Origin: Methanosarcinales archaeon
GTDB lineage: Archaea; Halobacteriota; Methanosarcinia; Methanosarcinales; Methanogasteraceae
Assembly: GCA_030605805.1 (NCBI GenBank)
Contig: JAUWHQ010000090.1
Span: forward strand, 1 to 8,676
Direction: 5' to 3'
DNA: 8,676 bases
The notes beneath the pieces are model-generated. The model worked only from the letters and a program-made list of their open reading frames with translations, was not told where the DNA came from and searched no databases. Below, piece after piece: positions 1-5,725 of this stretch (its first letter is position 1; every line of letters starts with the position of its first letter). The translations under genes and the position numbers were made by a program.

Positions 1-689
1 CCGCGTGCACAGTTGATGATACGAACACCCTTCTTCATGATTGCAAACTGGGGATCGCTGATCAGATTGCGGGTGCCACTGGTCAGTGGTGTGTGTATCG
101 TGATGTAATCAGAGTTTTTCAGCACGGTATCAAGATTTTTAAGTTCAATTCCGAGTTCTTTTGCACGCTGATCTGATATGAATGGATCATACACAATTAT
201 ATTCATCTCAAAGTGCTGTGCACGCTTTGCAACCTCGATACCAATCCTTCCGAGTCCTATGATGCCGAGCGTTTTTCCCTTTACTTCATTCCCAATGAAT
301 CGCTCCCTATCCCATCGGTTCGCTTTCAATGACGCATCTGCCTGCGGTATATTTCTCGATAGTGCGAGCATCATTGCAATGGTGTGTTCAGCTGTTGAAA
401 CCATGTTCTCTTCAGGTGTGTTTGCCACAATGATGCCGCGTTTTGTTGCAGCTGGTACATCGATGTGATCGACGCCGACTCCAGCCATGCCAATGATTTT
501 AAGGCGTTTTCCAGACTCTATAACGTCTTCTGTCACCTTTGTATCGCTTCTGACGATCAATCCATCGTAGTCACCGATGATGTCCAGGAGTTCATTCTCT
601 GTGAGATTCGTTCGCATACAGACCTCGTGCTCTGCTCGAAGAATTTCTATGCCCTGTTCTGCAATGAAATCGGTTATAAGAATCTTCAA
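1..689 (-). CDS. serA: D-3-phosphoglycerate dehydrogenase, N-terminal 229 residues (cut by left edge)
   Basis: Oxidises 3-phosphoglycerate to 3-phosphohydroxypyruvate with NAD+, the first step of phosphorylated serine synthesis, in the cytoplasm. Seen: the minus strand reads KILITDFIAEQGIEIL at the start, then GMAGVGVDHIDVPAATKRGI, ANTPEENMVSTAEHT, the Rossmann motif GLGRIG at about residues 145-150, and IINCAR at the window edge. These are the order and spacing of the 2-hydroxyacid dehydrogenase family. The catalytic His/Glu and any C-terminal ACT domain lie outside the window. I chose the TTG at 687-689 because it gives the family's usual beginning (M)KILITD and has GGAGAGG seven bases upstream. 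An in-frame ATG at 708-710 would add MHGRGSD but has no ribosome site. Divergent from the mvhD remnant. Other 2-hydroxyacid dehydrogenases (e.g. glyoxylate reductase) are less likely given the close match to archaeal SerA. Confidence 0.9.
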   Translation of the reverse strand, partial: MKILITDFIAEQGIEILRAEHEVCMRTNLTENELLDIIGDYDGLIVRSDTKVTEDVIESGKRLKIIGMAGVGVDHIDVPAATKRGIIVANTPEENMVSTAEHTIAMMLALSRNIPQADASLKANRWDRERFIGNEVKGKTLGIIGLGRIGIEVAKRAQHFEMNIIVYDPFISDQRAKELGIELKNLDTVLKNSDYITIHTPLTSGTRNLISDPQFAIMKKGVRIINCAR

Positions 690-726
690 ATCTGATCCTC
701 TCCCATGCATATAGTGTTTCTCTGAT

Positions 727-754
727 TTCATGATTTAAAGAACTGATGCATGAA
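727..754 (-). promoter_or_regulatory. Possible serA promoter with flanking inverted repeat
   Basis: On the minus strand an AT-rich TTTAAA box (about 733-738) sits roughly 25 bases before a point near 710, which would give a short leader containing the GGAGAGG site for the TTG start of serA. The box is bracketed by a 6-bp inverted repeat, TTCATG at 727-732 and CATGAA at 749-754, which could be an operator. This is a motif reading only; short AT-rich boxes and 6-bp repeats also arise by chance. Confidence 0.35.
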
Positions 755-1198
755 TGTTTATCTCATCGGCAAATTTATAACACAGAAGGTTTCGATGAAT
801 ACGATAACCTTACTATACCATGCCCACCTGTGTCATCAAATGCTGAAACGAACCATGTGCATCATGCACGATATGTACATAGCGCGCACATCCGGATCAT
901 CAGGGTGATGTGCTCGGGACGGGTCGAGCCAGCATTCATTCTCGAGGCGTTGAAGGATGGCGCCGATGGTGTGCTGATCACTGGCTGTCATATCGGAGAC
1001 CGCCATTATATCGATGGCAATCGAAATGCCGAGATAAGGATCAACAACACTGATGAAGCACTAAAATATCTTGGACCGGATGGTAGATTACGTCTTGAAT
1101 GGGTATCCGCGAGCGAAGGAGCACGGTTTGCGGAGGTCGTCAAAGAGTTTACAGAAGATATCAAGAAACTTGGACCGAGTCCGCTGAAAGCGACGTAG
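746..1198 (+). pseudogene. Degenerate MvhD-like (hydrogenase/Hdr iron-sulfur subunit) paralogue
   Basis: The last ~100 residues match the intact MvhD encoded at 5321-5725: IRIIRVMCSGR, EP, GADGV, TGCH, GD-HY, RLRLEW, SASEGARF and IKKL-PSPL are shared. By hand count, identity is about 75% over the two conserved blocks, and 19 bases (888-906 and 5412-5430) are identical. MvhD normally holds a [2Fe-2S] cluster and passes electrons into HdrA. Here the N-terminal FCCxWC ligands are absent, and the cysteine of GDCHY is an arginine. Only the MCSG and TGCH cysteines remain, so the normal cluster cannot form. Residues 1-45 of the open frame resemble nothing I know, no ribosome site precedes the ATG at 746, and a TATA box lies downstream of it, so the start is uncertain. 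The frame remains open to TAG, so a short protein could still be made. I read it as a decaying duplicate; a repurposed cluster-free protein is the alternative. Confidence 0.7.
765..780 (+). promoter_or_regulatory. BRE/TATA-like archaeal promoter upstream of the mvhD remnant
   Basis: The stretch GGCAAATTTATAA has the look of a BRE (purine-rich, GGCAAA) followed by a strong archaeal TATA box, TTTATAA at 774-780. Transcription would start near 800-806 and enter the mvhD remnant. If so, the ATG at 746 lies upstream of the transcript and cannot be the start of that ORF. The box reads passably on the minus strand too and might serve serA. Confidence 0.45.
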
Positions 1199-1200
1199 TG

Positions 1201-1230
1201 TGCCAGTCTCACGACTGGCATGATTTTTTT
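1201..1230 (+). terminator. Hairpin plus T-tract terminator
   Basis: TGCCAGTC (1201-1208) and GACTGGCA (1213-1220) form a perfect 8-bp stem with a TCAC loop, followed three bases later by seven T's (1224-1230). It starts two bases after the stop codon of the mvhD remnant. Archaeal polymerases stop at T-tracts; the hairpin is an added bacterial-like element. It would separate the remnant's transcript from the Hdr operon promoter just downstream. Confidence 0.65.
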
Positions 1231-1247
1231 ATCGGTGCGCGCGACAT

Positions 1248-1265
1248 CGAAAGGTTTAAGGTATA
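1248..1265 (+). promoter_or_regulatory. Probable promoter of the V4R-hdr operon
   Basis: CGAAAGG followed by TTTAAGGTATA resembles an archaeal BRE plus TATA box. Transcription would begin near 1283-1290, giving a leader of about 75-80 bases that contains the two 20-bp repeats at 1308-1347 and the ribosome site at 1351-1356. It lies just after the T-tract terminator, where an operon promoter would be expected. Motif-based only. Confidence 0.45.
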
Positions 1266-1307
1266 CCATTATACTTACTCCACAACACTTGGGTGGCTTA
1301 GAGTATC

Positions 1308-1347
1308 CACTCAGATGCTCAGAGTGCCACTCAAATGCTCTGAGTGT
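1308..1347 (+). repeat. Two tandem 20-bp pseudo-palindromic repeats in the operon leader
   Basis: Two head-to-tail copies (1308-1327 and 1328-1347) match at 17 of 20 positions. Each is a dyad, CACTC-N9-GAGTG. Because the unit is 20 bp, the two dyads fall on the same face of the helix, as expected for cooperative binding of a dimeric regulator. The same bases can also pair in RNA: CACTCAGA (1308-1315) with TCTGAGTG (1339-1346), or CTCAGAG (1318-1324) with CTCTGAG (1338-1344). A further GAGT half-site is at 1301-1304. The repeats end four bases before the ribosome site of the V4R gene. Likely an operator for the operon; an RNA switch is the alternative. Confidence 0.6.
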
Positions 1348-1350
1348 CGA

Positions 1351-1356
1351 GGAGGT
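1351..1356 (+). promoter_or_regulatory. Ribosome binding site deciding the V4R start
   Basis: GGAGGT lies seven bases before the ATG at 1364. It fixes the start there rather than at the in-frame ATG at 1220, which sits at the edge of the terminator hairpin, has no ribosome site, and would add 48 residues unlike the V4R family. Confidence 0.8.
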
Positions 1357-1363
1357 AATATTC

Positions 1364-1888
1364 ATGAAAACCCTGGAAGAGGCACTGAAACTGGAGTACG
1401 ATGATGCGAATGCCAATGTTACTGTTTCCGGAATACCTGTTATCCTTATGAGCAAGAGTACCTTTGGGGCATTTCATAAGGAATTGATCTCAGTCCTCGG
1501 AAGAAGTGCCGAGGGTGTGCTGTATCACGCGGGATATGAAGCCGGCAAGAAGGGCTTTAAACTTATGAAACAGTGGTGGAACTTTGAGACCCGGGAGGAG
1601 ATAATCAGTGCTTATGCGCAGCAGTTCCCAAGGTTCGGGTGGATGAACCTTGAAACAGTTGAGGTCAATGACCAGAAGAACGAGGTCACAATAACCGTTA
1701 AGAACAGCTTTGAGACCCGCAAGTATGGTGGTCAGGCAGAAAAACCCGTTTGCCATTATATCCGGGGCTTTTTGTGCGGTTTTGCAGAGTCAGCCTTCGG
1801 GATGGAGAGCCTCAGGTGTGATGAGGTGAGGTGCCAGGGAAGAGGGGATGAGGTCTGCGAGTTTGTCCTCAAACCGATGTTCTGGTGA
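1364..1888 (+). CDS. V4R (4-vinyl reductase-like) domain protein
   Basis: A 174-residue cytoplasmic protein with no signal peptide or membrane segment. The C-terminal half carries the V4R signature: C130-HYIRGFLC-G, then E154, C157, G159, G161 and C165-EF near the end (ECxxxGxxxCxF-like pattern, here DEVRCQGRGDEVCEF). The N-terminal part has the usual YHAGYEAGKKG helix. V4R domains bind small hydrophobic ligands or act in porphyrin-type chemistry; they occur as ligand sensors attached to regulators (XylR/DmpR group), in BchJ, and as stand-alone proteins in methanogen-type archaea. There is no DNA-binding domain here. The five cysteines (130, 138, 152, 157, 165) could hold a metal. It heads the Hdr operon, and its TGA overlaps the hdrC ATG (TGATG), so it is probably translated in step with Hdr. 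Its role with Hdr is unknown: ligand sensor, assembly factor or substrate carrier are all possible. Confidence 0.85.
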   Translation: MKTLEEALKLEYDDANANVTVSGIPVILMSKSTFGAFHKELISVLGRSAEGVLYHAGYEAGKKGFKLMKQWWNFETREEIISAYAQQFPRFGWMNLETVEVNDQKNEVTITVKNSFETRKYGGQAEKPVCHYIRGFLCGFAESAFGMESLRCDEVRCQGRGDEVCEFVLKPMFW

Positions 1889-2472
1889 TGCATATGCCGG
1901 TTATCAAAAGTGTCATCCGGTTAAACGATCTGGATATACATTTCGTAGATGAAGTGATCAAGACTGGAAGCGAGGTTTTTGGCGAAGACGTACCGAAAAC
2001 CATCATGGCATGTATGCAGTGCGGCAGGTGCAGTGGTAGCTGTCCGTCCGGGCGGAGGACGGCTTTTCGGACGCGGACAATCTTCCGGGAAGTGATGATC
2101 GGCTTTCGGGAGAAGGTGCTATCGAGCGATGAACTCTGGTACTGTACCACCTGCTACACATGTCAGGAGCGGTGTCCGAGGGGTGTTAAGACAACCGAGA
2201 TCATACGGATCCTCAGAAACATCGCAGCAAAAGAGGGGTATATGGCAAAGTCCCACAAGATGGCGGCAGGATATGTCTTCAAGACAGGGCACGCTGTTGC
2301 GATAAACGAGGAGATACAGAACGTCAGGGAGGAACTCGGTCTCAGCAGGCTCCCGCCGACGACCCACTCCCATCCGGAAGCACTTGCAAAGTTGCAGGAT
2401 ATCCTCCGGAGAACCCATTTCGATGAACTGGTCGGTTTTGACTGGGAAACGATGGAATTAAAGGAGGTCTAA
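1888..2472 (+). CDS. hdrC: Heterodisulfide reductase subunit C
   Basis: A 194-residue electron-transfer subunit that carries electrons from HdrA to HdrB through two cubane [4Fe-4S] clusters. Both motifs are complete: C42-x2-C45-x2-C48-x3-C52-P and C86-x2-C89-x2-C92-x3-C96-P, in the usual order and spacing, followed by the helical tail (VREELGL, with Pro-rich linker) of about normal length. No ribosome site is visible. The ATG at 1888 overlaps the V4R stop as TGATG, so translation is probably coupled; GTG at 1885 and ATG at 1894 are in-frame alternatives. hdrB follows after three bases. Soluble; no membrane helix as in HdrE-linked systems. Confidence 0.93.
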   Translation: MHMPVIKSVIRLNDLDIHFVDEVIKTGSEVFGEDVPKTIMACMQCGRCSGSCPSGRRTAFRTRTIFREVMIGFREKVLSSDELWYCTTCYTCQERCPRGVKTTEIIRILRNIAAKEGYMAKSHKMAAGYVFKTGHAVAINEEIQNVREELGLSRLPPTTHSHPEALAKLQDILRRTHFDELVGFDWETMELKEV

Positions 2473-2475
2473 ATT

Positions 2476-3372
2476 ATGGAGGAAAAGATTTATGCCTGTT
2501 TCCTGGGCTGTGTTATCCCGAACAGGTATCCCGGGATTGAGTTGTCAACTGTTAAGATGCTAAGGGAACTGGGCGTCGAGTCGGTTGATATGCCGGGTGC
2601 TGGCTGCTGTCCGGCTCCGGGAGTATTCGGGTCTTTTGATCTCAAGACATGGCTTGCTCTGGCAGCGAGAAACATCTGTATCGCAGAAGAGCTCGGATGC
2701 GATATCATGACCATGTGCAATGGTTGCTATGGATCTCTTCAGGAGGCTGACCACCTGCTGAAAGGAGACCCGCTACTAAAAGATAAGGTAAATGAGATAC
2801 TCGCGCCCGAGATGGAATACAAGGGCACGATAAACGTGAAGCACCAGGTTGAGATATTCACTGACGATATTGGCATTGAGAGGATAAAAGAAGCCATAAC
2901 GGTGCCCCTTGATGGACTTCGGGTTGGCGTTCATTATGGGTGCCACTTCTTAAAGCCAAGCGCTGTGCGCGGTCATGGTAAGGCAGAGAGACCAGGGATG
3001 GTAGACGCTCTCGTTGAGGTCACCGGTGCAAAGAGCGTGGAGTATAAGGATAAGATGATGTGCTGCGGCTTTGGTGGAGGAGTCAGGACAAGGGACCTCG
3101 AGGTTGCCCTGGATATTACAAGAGAAAAGATAACAAACATGTTGGATGCCGGGGTGGACTGTACTGTTAATCCCTGTGCATCCTGCCACCTGCAGTTTGA
3201 CAGGGGACAGGTTGAGATAGGCGATATTTTTGGAGACGTTTTCAATCTTCCGGTGCTCTATTATTCCCAGCTCCTGGGTCTTGCCATGGGATACAATCCC
3301 AGGGAACTGGGCATGCACAAGCAGAACATATCCACTGACCCGGTACTTGAGAAGCTGGAGGGATTGAAATGA
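2476..3372 (+). CDS. hdrB: Heterodisulfide reductase subunit B
   Basis: The 298-residue catalytic subunit. Family knowledge: two CCG domains bind two non-cubane [4Fe-4S] clusters that reductively split the CoM-S-S-CoB heterodisulfide, or a related disulfide in non-methanogens. All ligands are present: C8, C44-C45, C81 and C84 in the first domain; C156, C196-C197, C234 and C237 in the second. The second CCG block is followed by the usual GFGGGVR. Length is normal. A GGAGGT site at 2463-2468, within the end of hdrC, precedes the ATG. The last bases overlap hdrA as ATGA. Because of the intact ligands I expect an active enzyme; whether the substrate is CoM-S-S-CoB cannot be told from sequence. 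Confidence 0.94.
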   Translation: MEEKIYACFLGCVIPNRYPGIELSTVKMLRELGVESVDMPGAGCCPAPGVFGSFDLKTWLALAARNICIAEELGCDIMTMCNGCYGSLQEADHLLKGDPLLKDKVNEILAPEMEYKGTINVKHQVEIFTDDIGIERIKEAITVPLDGLRVGVHYGCHFLKPSAVRGHGKAERPGMVDALVEVTGAKSVEYKDKMMCCGFGGGVRTRDLEVALDITREKITNMLDAGVDCTVNPCASCHLQFDRGQVEIGDIFGDVFNLPVLYYSQLLGLAMGYNPRELGMHKQNISTDPVLEKLEGLK

Positions 3373-5321
3373 ATATCGGAGTCTATGTCTGCCATTGCGG
3401 CACAAACATCGCAGGTGTGATCGATGTCGAGAAGGTCACAGAGTATGCTGCTACCCTGGATGGCGTTGTTGTAGCAAGGAATTACAAGTATATGTGCTCT
3501 GATCCTGGCAAGGAGCTCATCAGAAACGATATCAAGGAGAAGAATCTTGATCGTGTGGTGGTTGCAGCCTGCTCTCCTACCATGCATGAGAAGACGTATC
3601 GGGATGTGATGGAAGAGATGGGCGGAAATCCTTTCCTCTTTGAGATGGCAAATATCAGGGAGCAGGACTCATGGGTTCACACCGACAAGGATGAGGCAAC
3701 CGAGAAGGCGTATGATCTGGTGCGGATGGCGGTTGCAAAGGTCAGGAAAAATGAGCCACTAGAGAGGATCGAGATCCCTGTAACCCAGCGCGCTCTTGTT
3801 ATAGGAGGCGGGGTAGCTGGCATGGAGGCAAGTCTTGACCTCGCAGAACAGGGCTACGAGGTTATTCTTGTTGAGAAGGAGCAGAGCATCGGAGGTCACA
3901 TGTCCCAGCTTACAAAGACCTTCCCGACACTGGACTGCCCGATGTGCATCCTTGCACCGAAGATGGCGCTGCATGAGCACAAAAACATAACCATTTACTC
4001 CTTTTCAGAGATTGAAGAGGTTTCCGGATATGTCGGCAACTTCGAGGTCTCGATAAGGAAGAAGGCAAAATCAGTCATAGAAGACCTCTGCAACGGCTGC
4101 GGTCTCTGCCAGGAGAAGTGTCCCACCAAGGTTCTGAGTGTGTATGACGGAAATCTTGGCATGAGAAAAGCCATCTACACACTCTTTCCGCAGGCGGTTC
4201 CGAGGATTCCGGTTTTGGACAGAGAGAACTGCCTCATGTTCACCAAGGGCAAGTGCGGCGTATGCAAGAAGGTCTGCCCCACGGATGCTATCGACTATGA
4301 GCAGCAGGATGAGATTGTAACAGAGAAGGTCGGCGCGATAATCGTTGCGACCGGCTACGCGGAGTATGACCCGAGTGAGATCGCTGAGTACGGCTACGGC
4401 AGATACAAGAACGTCCTGACAGGTCTCCAGTTTGAGAGGCTCACGAATGCATCAGGACCGACGCTGGGCGCGCTCAAGAGACCATCTGATGGCGCCACGC
4501 CAAAGAGGTTCGCGTTCATCCAGTGCGTCGGGTCTCGAGATGTGAATACCCACGAGTACTGCTCGAAGGTATGCTGTATGTATACTGTTAAGAATGCGAG
4601 ACTGCTCAGGGACGAGCATCCGGAAAGCGAGGTATACGTATTCTACACAGATGTTCGGTCTGCTGGTAAGGGCTACGAGGAGTTCTATAAGATATCCCAG
4701 GAGAAAGGCGTCAAATTCGTAAGAGGAAGAGCGTCCGAGATCGTTGGACTTCCTGATGATAACCTGCTTGTGAGAACAGAGGATACCTTCACAGGGAATG
4801 TTATCGAGGCAGAGGTTGACATGGTGATACTGGCGTGCGCGCTTCTGCCGACAGAGGATTCGGCTAAGTTAAGAGACATACTGAAGATCTCTGAGGGGAC
4901 AGATGGGTTCTTCCTGGAGGCACATCCCAAGTTAAGACCTGTTGATACGCTGACCGATGGAGTGTACATAGCAGGCTGTGCCCAGGGTCCGAGAGACATA
5001 GCAGATACCGTAGTTCATGCCAAGGGCGCTGCTTCCGGCGCGTCTGTCCTCATATCCCACACGAAGATGAGCCTTGACCCGATCTCGGCTTACAGCGATG
5101 AGAGCGTATGCAGAGGATGCGGGGAATGTAAGCTCGTCTGCCAGTTCGGCGCGATCGAGATCGAGCCTCTGGATGGCAGGCTGATAGCCAATGTCAACGA
5201 GGTATTGTGCAAGGGATGCGGTGCCTGTGTCGGAGCATGCTGCAATGGTGCCATGACAATAAAGCACTTCAAGGATGAGCAGATCAATTCGATGATCGAG
5301 GCAGCGATGGAGGTGGCATGA
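3369..5321 (+). CDS. hdrA: Heterodisulfide reductase subunit A, full length
   Basis: The flavin-based electron-bifurcating subunit (650 residues, normal length). Domains in order: N-terminal domain (1-140) with VCHCGTN, YKYMCSDPG and ACSPTMHE; FAD-binding thioredoxin-reductase-like fold with GGGVAG at 146-151 and DCPMCILAPKM; an inserted ferredoxin domain with C241, 244, 247, 251 and C288, 296, 299, 303; the flavin-proximal cluster ligands C386, C398, C402, C403 (IQCVGSR...YCSKVCC); and a C-terminal ferredoxin with C581, 584, 587, 591 and C614, 617, 620, 624. In the last two motifs the usual proline after the fourth cysteine is Q592 and C625. This set could carry about six [4Fe-4S] clusters plus FAD. 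GGAGGG at 3357-3362 is the ribosome site, and the start overlaps the hdrB stop by four bases. Functions with HdrB, HdrC and the MvhD encoded next. Confidence 0.95.
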   Translation: MNIGVYVCHCGTNIAGVIDVEKVTEYAATLDGVVVARNYKYMCSDPGKELIRNDIKEKNLDRVVVAACSPTMHEKTYRDVMEEMGGNPFLFEMANIREQDSWVHTDKDEATEKAYDLVRMAVAKVRKNEPLERIEIPVTQRALVIGGGVAGMEASLDLAEQGYEVILVEKEQSIGGHMSQLTKTFPTLDCPMCILAPKMALHEHKNITIYSFSEIEEVSGYVGNFEVSIRKKAKSVIEDLCNGCGLCQEKCPTKVLSVYDGNLGMRKAIYTLFPQAVPRIPVLDRENCLMFTKGKCGVCKKVCPTDAIDYEQQDEIVTEKVGAIIVATGYAEYDPSEIAEYGYGRYKNVLTGLQFERLTNASGPTLGALKRPSDGATPKRFAFIQCVGSRDVNTHEYCSKVCCMYTVKNARLLRDEHPESEVYVFYTDVRSAGKGYEEFYKISQEKGVKFVRGRASEIVGLPDDNLLVRTEDTFTGNVIEAEVDMVILACALLPTEDSAKLRDILKISEGTDGFFLEAHPKLRPVDTLTDGVYIAGCAQGPRDIADTVVHAKGAASGASVLISHTKMSLDPISAYSDESVCRGCGECKLVCQFGAIEIEPLDGRLIANVNEVLCKGCGACVGACCNGAMTIKHFKDEQINSMIEAAMEVA

Positions 5322-5725
5322 TGGAGCCAAAGATCGTTGCTTTCTGCTGTAAGTGGTGTTCCTCTGCCGGAGCAGACCTTGCAGGCACATCGAGGATGAA
5401 GTATCCTCCGAACATCCGGATCATCAGGGTCATGTGTTCCGGAAGAATCGAACCCTCGTATATTCTCAGGGCGTTGGAGCTTGGCGCTGATGGTGTCATC
5501 GTAACAGGCTGTCATCTCGGTGACTGCCATTACATCGCGGGAAACGAACAGGCATTAAAGAGGGTTGAGATGACAACAGAACTTCTTGAGACGATGGGAA
5601 TCGACCCGCGAAGACTCCGTCTGGAATGGATTTCAGCGTCAGAGGGTGCCAGATTTGCAAGCGTGATGACCGATTTTGTTGAGGAGATCAAAAAACTTGA
5701 ACCGAGTCCGTTGGGAGGGGTATGA
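5321..5725 (+). CDS. mvhD: MvhD-type iron-sulfur electron adaptor subunit
   Basis: A 134-residue [2Fe-2S] protein that docks on HdrA and feeds electrons to or from a partner enzyme (F420-non-reducing hydrogenase in methanogens, or formate or F420 dehydrogenase modules elsewhere). All cysteines usual in the family are present: FC9-C10-KWC13, MC39-SG, GC64-H and GDC69-HY, followed by RLRLEWISASEGARF and the IKKL tail. The ATG at 5321 lies seven bases after GGAGG and overlaps the hdrA stop as TGATG; an ATG at 5318 is a close alternative. No hydrogenase subunits flank it, so its partner is not in view. The damaged copy at 746-1198 is its closest relative in the window. Confidence 0.93.
   Translation: MEPKIVAFCCKWCSSAGADLAGTSRMKYPPNIRIIRVMCSGRIEPSYILRALELGADGVIVTGCHLGDCHYIAGNEQALKRVEMTTELLETMGIDPRRLRLEWISASEGARFASVMTDFVEEIKKLEPSPLGGV

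Noticed and set aside
178..695. Two plus-strand open frames (96 and 76 codons) at the left
   Set aside because: They are antisense to serA, whose minus-strand protein is unmistakable; neither has a ribosome site or recognisable content.
1308..1347. Short CRISPR array
   Set aside because: The two 20-bp units abut with no spacer, there are only two, and no cas gene is near.
1220..1363. 48-residue N-terminal extension of the V4R protein from the ATG at 1220
   Set aside because: The ATG lies at the edge of a terminator hairpin, has no ribosome site, and the extension runs through the promoter and repeats. GGAGGT before the ATG at 1364 gives a family-like N-terminus.
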